Positions 42,513-51,892 of a stretch of DNA of 64,000 bases are shown one piece after another. Below the pieces are notes generated by a model. It was given only the letters and a program-made list of their open reading frames with translations. It ran no database searches and was not told the origin of the DNA. Both the position numbers and the translations under genes were made by a program. The DNA comes from Gaiellasilicea sp963765705 (GTDB lineage: Bacteria > Actinomycetota > Thermoleophilia > Gaiellales > Gaiellaceae): positions 1 to 64,000 of the forward strand of contig CAVXXJ010000009.1 of the NCBI GenBank assembly GCA_963765705.1, in the 5' to 3' direction. Each line of letters begins with the position of its first letter. Positions within the stretch are counted from its first letter, which is position 1.

Positions 42513-42887
42513 GTGCCGCTCGAACGCCCCGAGATCGACAAGCCCGAGGGCGACATCCCGTTCGAGCTCGGCATCGAGGACATCACCGTCGGCGACGGCG
42601 CCGAGGCCGTGAAGGGCACGAAGGTGTCGGTCCACTACGTCGGCGTCTCCTTCACGTCCGGCGAGGAGTTCGACGCCTCCTGGAACCGCGGTCAGCCGTT
42701 CGAGTTCAAGCTCGGCAAGGGGCAGGTCATCCCCGGCTGGGACGCGGGCGTCGAGGGGATGCAGGTGGGTGGCCGGCGCAAGCTCACGATCCCCTCCGCC
42801 ATGGCCTACGGCGCGCGGGGAGCCGGCGGCGTGATCAAGCCGCACGAGCCGCTCGTGTTCGTGGTCGACCTGCTTTCGGTGGACTGA
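42513..42887 (+). CDS. FKBP-type peptidyl-prolyl isomerase
   Basis: 124 residues from GTG 42513. A single FKBP domain: VSVHYVGVSFTSGEEFDASW, PFEFKLGKGQVIPGWDAGVE, GMQVGGRRKLTIPSAMAYG, EPLVFVVDLLSVD, with all active-site aromatics. No signal peptide, so it is cytosolic. It helps proline isomerisation during folding. Confidence 0.93.
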   Translation: MPLERPEIDKPEGDIPFELGIEDITVGDGAEAVKGTKVSVHYVGVSFTSGEEFDASWNRGQPFEFKLGKGQVIPGWDAGVEGMQVGGRRKLTIPSAMAYGARGAGGVIKPHEPLVFVVDLLSVD

Positions 42888-42897
42888 CGCCGGCGCG

Positions 42898-43288
42898 TCA
42901 GGTCGCGAGCGCGACCCGCTCCGGCTCGGTCAGAGCGCCGCGGGGCGCCGCCCTTGCCGTCGATCGCGACGACCACGAGCTCGAGCTCGGTTGCGACGCG
43001 CCCGTCGGGAGCGCTCAGCGTCACCTTCGCGGTGATGCTCGTCGTGCCGAGCCCGACGAGCTCGGCCGATCCGACCGCGAGGCGGTCGGAGAGCCGCAGC
43101 TCGCCGCGGTAGTCGATCGTCGTCCGCCGGGCGACGTAGTCCCAGACCGATCCGGGATCGCGCCCGAGCCGTTCGCGGAACCAGTCGTCGAGCACCTCCT
43201 CGGCGAAGGTCAGATAGACGGCCTGGTTGACGTGGCCGTAGGAATCCAGGTCGCGCCAGCGGATCTCGATGCGCTTCTCGTGGGGCAC
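42898..43288 (-). CDS. Acyl-CoA thioesterase (4HBT), one frameshift
   Basis: Hot-dog fold thioesterase: RIEIRWRDLDSYGHVNQAVY with the catalytic Asp, then LDDWFRERLG and YRGELRLSDRLAVGSAELVG. As read the frame runs past into the FKBP gene (to 42806); a one-base shift at the GGGCGG near 42945 gives ALTEPERVALAT and a stop at 42898, just clear of FKBP. The shorter end is more likely. It acts on acyl-CoA esters. Confidence 0.8.
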
Positions 43289-43395
43289 CGCCGTAACCTA
43301 TCGGCGCCAAATACCGTTTGGAACGAGTAAAAGCGGCCGAGGTGGGTAGGCCAGTTCTTGCCACTGCGGCACATCCGAACAAGGAGCTATTGCCC

Positions 43396-44524
43396 ATGCA
43401 CCGCCTCACGCTCGTCCTCAGCCTGCTCGTCCTCGCGCTGATTCCAGCTGCGACGGCCGGCAGCGCCGGCCGCTCGGATACATCGTCGTGCTCGAGAAGC
43501 GGCGCGAATCCCGGCGCCGTCGCGGCCGACCACGCCGCGCCAGTACGGCGTCAACGTCGGCTTCGTCTACCGCAACGCCCTCAAGGGCTACTCGGCGGTC
43601 ATTCCCGCCGCCTCGCTCGATGCTCTCAGCGCCGACGCGCGCGTCGCCTACGTCGAGCGCGACTCGACCGTGCACGCGAGCACCACCCAGACCGGCGCGA
43701 CGTGGGGCATCGACCGCGATCGACCAGCGCGCCTTGCCGCTCTCCGGCACCTACACCTATACGGCGACCGGCGCGGGCGTCAACGCCTACGTGATCGACA
43801 CCGGCATCCGCAAGACGCACTCAGAGTTCGGCGGCCGCGCGGTCCACGGCGTCGACACGACGACGCCGATCGGAATCACCTCCGACGACTGCCACGGCCA
43901 CGGCACGCACGTCGCCGGCACGATCGGCGGCGCGACCTACGGCGTCGCCAAGGGCGTCCGCCTGATCGCCGTCCGCGTGCTCACCTGCGCCGGCACAGGC
44001 CTCAACTCCGGCGTGCTCGCAGGCGTCGACTGGGTCACCGGCAACCATCAGGCCGGCCAGCCCGCCGTTGCGAACATGAGCCTCGGCGGCGGCAAGTCGG
44101 CCGCGCTCGAGACGGCGGTCGCGAACTCGATCGCCGACGGCATCACGTACGCGTCGCCGCAGGCAACGAGACCGAGGACGCGTGCACCGGCTCGCCGTCC
44201 GGGCTCCCCGCCGCGATCACCGTCGGCGCGACGACCAACACGGACGCCCGTGCGAGCTACAGCGACTTCGGCCCGTGCGTCGACTTCTTCGCGCCGGGCT
44301 CGAACATCACCTCGGCGTCGTATCTGACCGACACCGGCACGGCGACGATGAGCGGCACGTCGATGGCGACGCCGCACGTCGTGGGCGCAGCCGCCCTGTA
44401 CCTGCAGGGCTCGCCGGCCTCGACGCCGCAGCAGGTTCGCGACGGGCTCTTCGCCCTGACGACGAAGAACATCGTCACCGACGCACGGAGCACGAACGCC
44501 CACCTGCTCTTCTCGAACCTCTAG
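43396..44524 (+). pseudogene. Subtilisin-family (S8) protease, frameshifted
   Basis: A secreted protease: signal peptide (LTLVLSLLVLALIPAATA), an I9-type propeptide (YIVVLE, KGYSAVIPAASLDALS), and the catalytic triad Asp in VNAYVIDTGI, His in CHGHGTHVAGT, Asn in AAGNETED and Ser in SGTSMATPHVVGAAAL. The product is split by single-base shifts near 43485, 43540, 43725 and 44160; for example one missing G restores YAVAAGNE. AAGGAG lies 10 bases before ATG 43396. With four shifts but every catalytic residue kept, sequence indels are quite possible. Confidence 0.8.
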
Positions 44525-44587
44525 CAGCAGGCGCTCGGGAGCCGGCTCCGGCCGGCTCCCGAGCCTCACGCGTACGATGCTTCCGAC

Positions 44588-44663
<76 letters not shown>

Positions 44664-44676
44664 CTGATGAGACCGA

Positions 44677-44695
44677 AGCGGCGGTGATCGCCGCT
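44677..44695. terminator. Hairpin between tRNA-Pro and patatin gene
   Basis: AGCGGCG-GTGAT-CGCCGCT is a perfect 7-bp hairpin at the convergent junction, 13 bases beyond the tRNA. It overlaps the stop codon of the patatin gene and could end both transcripts. Confidence 0.5.
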
Positions 44696-46556
44696 ATGCG
44701 GGCGGGTCGTTGCCCAGCACCCGGCTCACCCGGCCGGCGGCCAGGAACGTCTTGCTGAACACGAGGACGACGAGCGAGCTGATCCAGAACGGGATCGCAA
44801 ACGTGAAGGGCAGAGCCTGCGTGTAGAGCCAGTCGGCGAACCAGCGAAGCGGCTTGGGCAGCCGGGGGTTCAGGTAGAGGAACGCGAGGAACCCGGCCGC
44901 GGCGACGAGCACGAAGATGCCCCAAACCGGGACCGTCCCCACGAAGAAGCTCTGCACGCCGTCGAGCCACAGGAGCCAGGCAAGCGCCGCCGCGAGCACT
45001 GCGACGACGACCAAAGCCTCGACGATGCCCCACGGGCTCAGCCAAACGGCCTTCCCGAAGCGGCTCTTCGCGCGCTTGAGATGTCGACGGTAACGCGCAT
45101 CGGTTCCGGTTTCCGCGGCGCCGGCGACAGCCGTGAAGCTCCACTTCTGCGGTTCCGCGGGCGTACCTGCGCCCTCGATCTGCAGGTATTCCAGGTTCGG
45201 GCCGGCCATGCGATAGCCGTCCAGCATCAGTGAGTAGGCCTCCACCTCGCTGAACGAGTCCAGATCGGTACGCACTTTCGACAGGAAGTCCTGAATCTCG
45301 GGGTGGACGCCGAAGCGCTCGCCCCTGAAGTCGTCGGGCGGCTCGCGTCGCGGCGGTGCGAGAGGCTCTCCGTTCTTGCCGACCGGCGCGCGTGCGAAGC
45401 CGCTGATCCCCTTTCGCAGGTGCATGATGCTCAGCGGCCGCCGCTCCTCGTTCAGCCGTGCATTGATCAGTTGCTCCTCGCGAACGCGGTCGCCGTAGAT
45501 GCCGAGCGAGCGACCGCCGACCGCGGGGATCCGGGTGGCGGGATCGAACTCGTCCGGAAGGAAGCCCGACGCGTCACTGACGATCATCGGCTTGCAGTCG
45601 AACTCGAGCAGGCCCTCGATCCCCTGGTTGTCGTGCACCCCTCCGTCGACGAGCTGCACGTTGATCGGCATCTCGTTGCTCTCCCCGTGCTTGAAGAGCC
45701 GTGTCACGGGGAGGGGATGGAAGAGCGTCGGGACGCACGCCGACGCCGCGACGGCGAGGCCGAGCTCGAAGTTCGCCTGGTCGTCTGCAAGGAGCTCGTA
45801 GCGCGTCCATCTCAGCCGTTGATTGCGATCGATCTCACGCCGCGCGTCCTCGGTCGGGTCAGTCGCCCCGGCCGCCTCGGGCACATCGGTCTCCGCTCGA
45901 TCGGGCTCTCCCATCCCGACGACCTCGAAGCGCCAGTTGTGGCCGGTGTTCAGTGACGTCGCGTTGACGACCAGGATCGGGACGGGCGCCTTGCGGCCGT
46001 GATTCTGGTCGAACGGGTTGAAGCCGGCCGCCTCGCCCGCCGGCGCGACCAGCAGCTCGCGCATCTGGATCTTCGTCTCGCGCGGGGGATCGGGCGGGGT
46101 GCCGAACAAGGGCTTGTTCCAGGCCGGGCGATAGAACGTCGTGTCGTAGAGCTCGCCGAGCCGGTCGCTGCGGGAGTAGTTCGTCCACGCCATGTGGAAG
46201 TTCTGCCGGAGGTTCGCGAGCGTTCGCCCACGCAGGTTCGTCTCGACCCCGCTGAGGAAGTCCTGCTCGATGCGCGCGACGATGTCGAGGTAGTCCTGAT
46301 CGGTGACCTGCGCGTCCGGCTTCGTCTGCAGCAGGTCGCGAACGTGGAGGTAGTAGAGCGCGCCGATGATCGATCCGCCCGAGACGGTCGAGATCACCTC
46401 GACGCGGCGAAGGATTCCCAGCTCGGCCATGCGACCCAGGACGCCGATGTGGAAGAACGCAGCGCGAAAGCCGCCGCCCGAGAGGGCAAGCCCGAGCCGC
46501 TGCGGTGTCTCTGCCTTCGGCTGCACAGCCATCGGCCCCGATCCTCTCCTTGGCAT
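44694..46556 (-). CDS. Patatin-like phospholipase with C-terminal membrane segments
   Basis: 620 residues. The oxyanion loop LGLALSGGGFRAAFFHIG, nucleophile ISTVSGGSIIGAL (Ser) and catalytic Asp in QLVDGGVHDNQGIEG form the Ser-Asp dyad. About 450 residues of catalytic region are followed by three or four helices (IVEALVVVAVLAAALAWLLW, VWGIFVLVAAAGFLAFLYL, FTFAIPFWISSLVVLVFS), an uncommon anchoring at the C-terminus. It should hydrolyse membrane lipids. The start is 46556, or ATG 46532 (MAVQPK). Confidence 0.9.
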   Translation of the reverse strand: MPRRGSGPMAVQPKAETPQRLGLALSGGGFRAAFFHIGVLGRMAELGILRRVEVISTVSGGSIIGALYYLHVRDLLQTKPDAQVTDQDYLDIVARIEQDFLSGVETNLRGRTLANLRQNFHMAWTNYSRSDRLGELYDTTFYRPAWNKPLFGTPPDPPRETKIQMRELLVAPAGEAAGFNPFDQNHGRKAPVPILVVNATSLNTGHNWRFEVVGMGEPDRAETDVPEAAGATDPTEDARREIDRNQRLRWTRYELLADDQANFELGLAVAASACVPTLFHPLPVTRLFKHGESNEMPINVQLVDGGVHDNQGIEGLLEFDCKPMIVSDASGFLPDEFDPATRIPAVGGRSLGIYGDRVREEQLINARLNEERRPLSIMHLRKGISGFARAPVGKNGEPLAPPRREPPDDFRGERFGVHPEIQDFLSKVRTDLDSFSEVEAYSLMLDGYRMAGPNLEYLQIEGAGTPAEPQKWSFTAVAGAAETGTDARYRRHLKRAKSRFGKAVWLSPWGIVEALVVVAVLAAALAWLLWLDGVQSFFVGTVPVWGIFVLVAAAGFLAFLYLNPRLPKPLRWFADWLYTQALPFTFAIPFWISSLVVLVFSKTFLAAGRVSRVLGNDPPA

Positions 46557-46579
46557 CCACCGCTGTCAATATCCGGGAA

Positions 46580-47500
46580 GTGACGACGACGGGCCGTCAA
46601 CTCTCCAGGCCGGCGCGCGAGACGTTGCTCCTCGCGGGGCTCGCCGTTCTCGGAGCCGTCGTCGTGCTGCTCGTCCTCTTCGCAGACCGCGCGCTCGGAA
46701 CGCCGGGCTGGATCGATTACACGGAGGAGCGTCGCGAGGCGCTGGCAGGGCCGCGCTGGTCGCTCTGGGTGACGCTCCTCCTCGCCCAGGGCGCGCTGTG
46801 GGGCGTTCTCCTGCCGCTCCTGCTGCGCGCCCACGCCCGTCTGCGCCGCCCGGTGCATGTCAGAGACCTGGTCGCGACGCTCTTGCCGTTGATCGTGATG
46901 TCGGCCCTGATCGACGTCGCCCGGTACAGGACGCAGGTCCTGTCGCCGATTCCCGGTCACTTCGCCAAGGTGACCGTGGTGACGTGGCTGGGGACGCTCG
47001 TTGCTCTCGTCGCCGTCGCCGGCATCGTCCGCGTCGGTCGCGCAGCCTGGGCCCTGCAGGTGGAGGGACGCGGCGCCGACGCGCTCGAGGAGTACCTCGA
47101 CCTTCGATCGCAGCTGCGTCAGTTCCTGCTCGTCGCGGGTGCCGTGGTGGCCGGCGCGGTGCTCGCAGCGGGCGCGCTTCAGAGCGCGGCCGACGGCTAC
47201 AGGGGGCAGATGGGAGCCCCGGAGTCGGTGCTCCTCTACGGCCTCTTCCTCTCGACCCTGCTCGCCGCGGCGTACGCACCGGCGTTCGGCGCGCTCCGTG
47301 GCGCAGGCGAGCGCGTGCTCGAGGAGCTGGAGCGAAGTCCGGCGCCTGGGGATCCCGACTGGCCGCTGGGGACGCCGCGCCGGCGGGATCTGCGCGCCTA
47401 CCTCGAGCTCGACGCCGGTTTCATCGAGAGCATGCGCGTCGGCATCGCCGTGCTCGCGCCGCTCACTTCCGGCCTCGTGAGCCTGCTCCTGCCGGGCTAA
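46580..47500 (+). CDS. Multi-pass membrane protein of unknown function
   Basis: 306 residues from GTG 46580 with about seven helices (LLLAGLAVLGAVVVLLVLFA, LWVTLLLAQGALWGVLLPLL, VVTWLGTLVALVAVAGIVR, FLLVAGAVVAGAVLAAGALQ). A cytoplasmic helical segment (EEYLDLRSQLRQ) lies mid-protein. No family is recognised. It is divergent from the patatin gene, 23 bases away. Confidence 0.65.
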   Translation: MTTTGRQLSRPARETLLLAGLAVLGAVVVLLVLFADRALGTPGWIDYTEERREALAGPRWSLWVTLLLAQGALWGVLLPLLLRAHARLRRPVHVRDLVATLLPLIVMSALIDVARYRTQVLSPIPGHFAKVTVVTWLGTLVALVAVAGIVRVGRAAWALQVEGRGADALEEYLDLRSQLRQFLLVAGAVVAGAVLAAGALQSAADGYRGQMGAPESVLLYGLFLSTLLAAAYAPAFGALRGAGERVLEELERSPAPGDPDWPLGTPRRRDLRAYLELDAGFIESMRVGIAVLAPLTSGLVSLLLPG

Positions 47501-47507
47501 AACCCTC

Positions 47508-47705
47508 CTACTGGGGTTCGTCGCGGCGGTCGCGGCCGGAACGGCGGTCGCGGCCGGACCTGCGGTCCTCGGCCCGCGCTGCCTCCTCGGCAGCACGGCG
47601 CTCGGCGCCGGTGCGGCGATCCGAGGTCGACCGGCGGTCGTCCTCCGACCGGGTTTCCTTCTTGACGCCGAGCAGCTTCAGGAGCCAGGGGGGCAGTGGG
47701 GTCAT
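47508..47705 (-). CDS. Small Arg/Asp-rich protein with DRRxGxxRR repeats
   Basis: 65 residues: MTPLPPWLLKLLGVKKE then DDRRSTSDRRTGAERRAAEE and DRRSGRDRRSGRDRR. The repeated (D/E)RRxGxDRR words occur at the ends of many bacterial proteins of unclear role. It starts 18 bases after the CtaG-like gene on the same strand, so the two are probably co-transcribed. No ribosome site is obvious. Confidence 0.55.
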   Translation of the reverse strand: MTPLPPWLLKLLGVKKETRSEDDRRSTSDRRTGAERRAAEEAARAEDRRSGRDRRSGRDRRDEPQ

Positions 47706-47722
47706 GTTCGTGACGTTCGTCC

Positions 47723-48433
47723 TCAAGTCGCTGCGTCCTGCTCGGCGAAGAAGCGCACGAAGAAGAGCGCGAACGCCGCGAAGAAGACAACTGCCTCCGC
47801 GGCCGCCATCGCGACGCCGGCGATCTGCTGGTCGCGGATCGGGGACAGGCCCCAGAGCCCCGGCTGCTCGGCGTAGAAATCGTAGATCGGCTCGGGCACG
47901 AGCGCCATGACGAGCCCGATCGGGCTCGCGAGCAGGAACGCGGCGAAGAGGTACGCCGCTTTCAGTCCGGGCGCGAGCGTGCCGTGCACGATCGGCCACC
48001 ACAGCAGCACGCCGGTGACGAAGTAGAGCGCATGCTCGAGATGGAGCAGCGAATGCGGGTTCCGCAGCGCCGCGTCGTAGATCCACGGCAGATGCCAGAC
48101 GCCGTAGTTGACGACCCAGAGGAGGAGCGCAGGCACCGGAGCGACCCGCGGCGCGACCGCCGCGAGCGCCGGCGGGATCCCGAGCACCGCCAGCAGCGGC
48201 GCCCACTCGGCGAGGACGACGTTCTGGATCAGGTGCACCGAGAGCAGGTAGTTCATCGCGATCGTCTCGATCGGCGTGATCGTCACGGCGAGCAAGAGCA
48301 GGATCGCGGCACCGAAGCAGGCAACCCGCCACGGCGCTGCGGGGAACCGCCGCAGTGACCAGACGTACGCGATCGTCAGGGCCGGGAGCACGACGAGCGC
48401 TTCCGGGTTCCACGACCACGCGTACGGATCCAC
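47723..48433 (-). CDS. CtaG-type cytochrome c oxidase assembly protein
   Basis: 236 residues with seven helices. The family pattern is clear: a membrane His cluster (YLLSVHLIQNVVLAEWAPLL, NYGVWHLPWIYDAAL, HLEHALYFVTGVLLWWPIV, DQQIAGVAMAAAEAVV). CtaG (caa3_CtaG) proteins assist copper insertion or assembly of the aa3/caa3 oxidase. No oxidase subunit lies in the window. Confidence 0.88.
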   Translation of the reverse strand: MDPYAWSWNPEALVVLPALTIAYVWSLRRFPAAPWRVACFGAAILLLLAVTITPIETIAMNYLLSVHLIQNVVLAEWAPLLAVLGIPPALAAVAPRVAPVPALLLWVVNYGVWHLPWIYDAALRNPHSLLHLEHALYFVTGVLLWWPIVHGTLAPGLKAAYLFAAFLLASPIGLVMALVPEPIYDFYAEQPGLWGLSPIRDQQIAGVAMAAAEAVVFFAAFALFFVRFFAEQDAAT

Positions 48434-48455
48434 GCGGCTACGCTACGTCACTCCC

Positions 48456-48526
48456 GCGGGTGTAGCTCAATGGTAGAGCCCTAGCCTTCCAAGCTAGTTA
48501 CGAGGGTTCGATTCCCTCCACCCGCT
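48456..48526 (+). tRNA. tRNA-Gly(TCC)
   Basis: Acceptor GCGGGTG/CACCCGC, anticodon arm CTAGC-CTTCCAA-GCTAG (anticodon TCC), T-arm GAGGG-TTCGATT-CCCTC. No encoded CCA. Confidence 0.95.
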
Positions 48527-48579
48527 TCGGGCCTCGTCGCCGATCCACGCTGTCCGCGCCGCTCCGTAGGCTCCGGACG

Positions 48580-49662
48580 ATGGAGGAGCGTCTCGTTCGC
48601 TTCCGCCCGCGCGCGATCCTCGTCGTGCTGGGGATCATCCTCGCGGCGGTCGTGTTGATCCAGATCATCTCGGCGGCGCGTGGCGTTCTGATCTGGATCT
48701 TCGTCGCGATGTTCCTCGCGACCGCGCTGAATCCAGCCGTCGGGTGGCTGCAGGAGCACGGGGTCGCGCGCCGCGGGCTCGCCGTCGCGATCGTCTTCGT
48801 CGGGGCGATCCTGGCCATCGCGGCCCTCGGCGCCACGCTCATCCCGACGCTCGTTGCGCAGGTGAACGATTTCGTCGACGCCGTGCCGGGCTACGTCGAG
48901 GACCTGACGGCCGGCCGCGGCCGCCTCGGCTTCCTCGAGCGCGAGTACCACATCACCGAGCGGGTGCGGGAGGCGCTCTCGGAGGGCGGGGCGTCGAAGC
49001 TGCTCGGGATCTCCGGCACGGCGCTCGCCGTGACGAAGGGCGTCGTCACCGCGGTCGTCGCGACGCTCACGATCGCCTTCCTGACCCTCTTCATGCTGCT
49101 CGAAGGGCCGGCCTGGGTCGAGCGGTTCTACAGCCTCCTTCCCGAAGAGAAGCAGCCTCGCTGGCGCAAGGTCGGGCACGACATCTACCGGACGATCGGC
49201 GGCTACGTGACCGGCAACCTGACGATCAGCCTGATCGCAGGCGTCGTCTCGACCGGCGTGCTGCTCGGCGTCGGTGTCCCCTACGCGGTCGCACTCGGGC
49301 TGCTGGTGGCGATCCTCGACCTGATCCCCCTCGCAGGGGCCACGATCGCCGCCATTCTCGTCAGCACGGTCGCGTTCCTCGACTCGACCACCTCCGGCGT
49401 GATCGTGATCGTCTTCTTCATCGTCTACCAGCAGCTCGAGAACCACGTGCTGCAGCCGATCGTCTACGGCCGCACGGTGCAACTCTCGCCGCTCGCCGTC
49501 CTGATCGCCGTCCTGATCGGAGCCGAGCTCGCCGGCGTCGTCGGCGCGCTCGCCGCAATCCCTGTCGCCGGCGCCTTCCAGGTCGTCTTCGTCGACTGGC
49601 TTGCGCACCGGCGCGCCCACGTCGGCGAACCGCCAGAGCAAGCGCCGCACGCGGCCATCTGA
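48580..49662 (+). CDS. AI-2E family (TqsA/YdiK-like) transporter
   Basis: 360 residues with the family's eight helices and the central soluble region. Signatures include MFLATALNPAVGWLQEHGV, GYVTGNLTISLIAGVVSTGV, LGVPYAVALGLLVAI-like GVGVPYAVALGLLVAILDLI and YQQLENHVLQPIVYGRTVQL. Substrates differ between members (AI-2, Na+/H+), so none is assigned. Confidence 0.88.
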   Translation: MEERLVRFRPRAILVVLGIILAAVVLIQIISAARGVLIWIFVAMFLATALNPAVGWLQEHGVARRGLAVAIVFVGAILAIAALGATLIPTLVAQVNDFVDAVPGYVEDLTAGRGRLGFLEREYHITERVREALSEGGASKLLGISGTALAVTKGVVTAVVATLTIAFLTLFMLLEGPAWVERFYSLLPEEKQPRWRKVGHDIYRTIGGYVTGNLTISLIAGVVSTGVLLGVGVPYAVALGLLVAILDLIPLAGATIAAILVSTVAFLDSTTSGVIVIVFFIVYQQLENHVLQPIVYGRTVQLSPLAVLIAVLIGAELAGVVGALAAIPVAGAFQVVFVDWLAHRRAHVGEPPEQAPHAAI

Positions 49663-49733
49663 GTCGAAATCGGTAGATTCACAAGTTGTAAAAACTCCGT
49701 TAGTGTTTCGAAAAGATCCTCCTTTAGGGGTTT

Positions 49734-49770
49734 GCACGGGGTAGTCGGACTGCCGATGGTCAGCCCGTGC
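49734..49770 (+). promoter_or_regulatory. Hairpin that pairs the CAP gene's start codon
   Basis: GCACGGG (49734-49740) is complementary to CCCGTGC (49764-49770), which contains the GTG start; TCGG-ACTG-CCGA forms an inner stem. The 60 bases before are unusually AT-rich (TTGTAAAAACTCCGTTAGTG). The mRNA could hide its own start. Confidence 0.4.
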
Positions 49771-50306
49771 GACTCCGTTCAGGCCTCGTTTCAGCCATTG
49801 CCGTCCTGGCGCTCCTCAGCGTCGGCGCCGCCGGAGCAACGGCGGCGGGCAATCCCGTCCGCACGCTGACCGCGGCGAACCAGCTCGAGAGCCAGGTGCT
49901 CGTGGAGCTGAACGCGATCCGCAAGGAGCACGGCCTCGTGCCACTGCGTCTCTCGCGACCTCTTTCCACCGCTGCCGGCTCGCACTCCCGCGCGATGGGC
50001 ACCTTCGGCTTCTTCGCCCACTCCTCCCGCGACGGCTCGGCGTTCTGGAAGCGCGTTCAGCGCTACTACGGCCCGAACGGCTACGACAGCTGGGCCGTCG
50101 GCGAGAACCTGCTGTGGTCGACCACGGGGATCGACGCCTCCCGCGCGCTGAAGCTCTGGATGGGCAGCCCCGGCCACCGCAAGAACATCCTCCAGGCCCG
50201 CTGGCGGGAGGTCGGCCTCTCCGCCGTCACGGTGCCCTCCGCACCCGGAGTCTTCGGCGGCCGCGACGTCGTCATCATCACCACCGACTTCGGCGTCAGA
50301 AGCTAG
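49767..50306 (+). CDS. Secreted CAP/SCP-domain protein
   Basis: 179 residues from GTG 49767. A signal peptide (SAIAVLALLSVGAAGATAAG) precedes a CAP domain: ELNAIRKEHGLVPLRLSRPL, SHSRAMGTFGFFAHSS, VGENLLWS, SPGHRKNILQARWREVGLS. The His/Glu cavity residues are kept. Family members act in wall remodelling or lipid binding; the role is unknown here. Confidence 0.88.
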   Translation: MRLRSGLVSAIAVLALLSVGAAGATAAGNPVRTLTAANQLESQVLVELNAIRKEHGLVPLRLSRPLSTAAGSHSRAMGTFGFFAHSSRDGSAFWKRVQRYYGPNGYDSWAVGENLLWSTTGIDASRALKLWMGSPGHRKNILQARWREVGLSAVTVPSAPGVFGGRDVVIITTDFGVRS

Positions 50307-50333
50307 CTCCCCGCGGCGATACCCTGTCCGCGA

Positions 50334-50406
50334 GCGCCCGTAGCTCAGTGGACAGAGCGACGGACTTCTAATCCGTTGGCCGCAGGTTCGAATCCTGCCG
50401 GGCGCA
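50334..50406 (+). tRNA. tRNA-Arg(TCT)
   Basis: Acceptor GCGCCCG/CGGGCGC, D-arm AGCTCAGTGGACAGAGC, anticodon arm ACGGA-CTTCTAA-TCCGT (anticodon TCT), T-arm GCAGG-TTCGAAT-CCTGC, discriminator A. Confidence 0.95.
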
Positions 50407-50502
50407 TGGCGACCAGCTGCAGTCGGCGTAAAACCGGCACGGCCGACGCATGCGATGTTCACACTGTGTCCGCATGACACGGAACAGCACGCCAGAGGTC
50501 TG

Positions 50503-51892
50503 ATGCGCCGGCTTCCGAACCCGATTCTGACGGCGGCGCTCGTCTCCATCGCGGCCACGGCCGCGGTGACCTTCGTGCCCGCCCTCCGCTTCGCGTACCG
50601 GCTGCCCGAGCTCCACGTGGCCCTCGAGACGTCGGCGGCGATGGTCGGCTTGCTTGCCGCCTACCTCGTCTTCGGGCGCTTTCGCAGAAGCGGCCAGCTG
50701 GACGATTTCACGCTCTGCTACTCCCTCAGCCTGCTCGCGTTCTCGAACCTCCTCTTCGCGGCCATCCCGGCGATCGCGGGGAGCGGCACCGACCGGTTCG
50801 GCACCTGGGCGAGGCTGTCCGGTCAGCTGCTCGGCGCCCTGATCTTCGCGGCGGCCTCGGTTGCGCCGCGGCGCCGTCTCCGGCTGAGCAGGACGCTACA
50901 CGGTCGCCGCTGCGCTCTCGCTGCCGGTCGTACTCGCGACGGTGGCGATCGTCGTCGCGCTGCTGGGCTCGAGACTTCCGACCGGGGTCGAGCTGATCCT
51001 GACGCCGGAGGATTCGGCGCGGCCGCGGCTCGAGGGCAACGTGAGCCTGCTCGCTGCGCAGCTCGCCGGGATGGGCCTCTACTGCTTCGCCGCGATCGGC
51101 TTCGGCCTCCGCGCGCGAGCGCTCGGCGACGAGCTGTTGCAGTGGCTCGCCGTCGGCGCCCTCTTCGGAGCGTTCGCGCGCCTGAACTACTTTCTCTACC
51201 CGTCGCTGTACACGGATTACGTCTACTCGGGCGACTTCTTCCGGCTCGCGTTCTACATCGCCATCCTCGCCGCCGCAGCACGAGAGATCAGCTCCTACTG
51301 GGAGACGCTCTCGCATACAGCGGTGCTGGAGGAACGGCGGCGCATTGCCCGTGACCTGCACGACGGCGTCGCACAGGAGCTCGCGTTCATCGGCAGGAAC
51401 GTGCGCCGCCTCGACGCGGGAGACGAGGCCGTCGCCCGCGTGACGGCGAGCGCGGCGCGGGCGCTCACCGAGTCTCGCCGGGCAATCGCCGCGCTGACGA
51501 AGCCACTGGACGAGCCGCTCGAGGTCGCGCTCGCCGAGGCTGCGCGTGAAACCGCCGATCGCGAGGGCACGCTGCTCGACCTCGTCCTGACGCCGGGCAT
51601 CGAGCTCGACTACCGGCGCCGGGACGCGCTGATCAGGATCGCCTGCGAGGCGACCTCGAATGCGGCACGGCACGGCGGAGCGCGCATCGTGCGCGTCGAG
51701 CTCGTGGACAGGCGGCGGCGTGTGCGTCTCCGCGTCAGCGACGACGGGAGCGGGTTCGATCCGAAGGCCGTGTCCCGGAACGGCGAGGGCTTCGGCTTGA
51801 TCAGCATGCGCGAGCGAGCGCATGCCGTCGGCGGCACGTTCGACGTCGACTCCCGGCCCGGCAGCGGGACGATGGTCGAGGTCGTCCTCTGA
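50503..51892 (+). CDS. Sensor histidine kinase (HisKA_3), one frameshift
   Basis: A multi-helix N-terminal sensor (ILTAALVSIAATAAVTFVPA, AMVGLLAAYLVFGRF, LGALIFAAASVAPRRR, then VAIVVALLGSRL and more) is joined to HisKA_3 with the phospho-histidine in IARDLHDGVAQELAFIG and an HATPase_c domain (CEATSNAARHGGA, SDDGSGFDPK, GLISMRERAHAVGG). The frame shifts once near 50896, where YTVAAALSLPVVLATVAIVV continues in the next frame. The stop overlaps the response-regulator start. Confidence 0.85.

Noticed and set aside
43289..43304. GCCGATAG on the minus strand before the thioesterase as another sigma-28 site
   Set aside because: The hexamer at 15 bases reads TCGTTC, unlike the other -35 elements, and the gene has no link to pili.
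49681..49770. c-di-GMP (GEMM-I) or c-di-AMP (ydaO) riboswitch before the CAP gene
   Set aside because: Only the last ~18 bases resemble the 3' end of GEMM-I; the conserved core and second stem are missing, so only a hairpin is reported.
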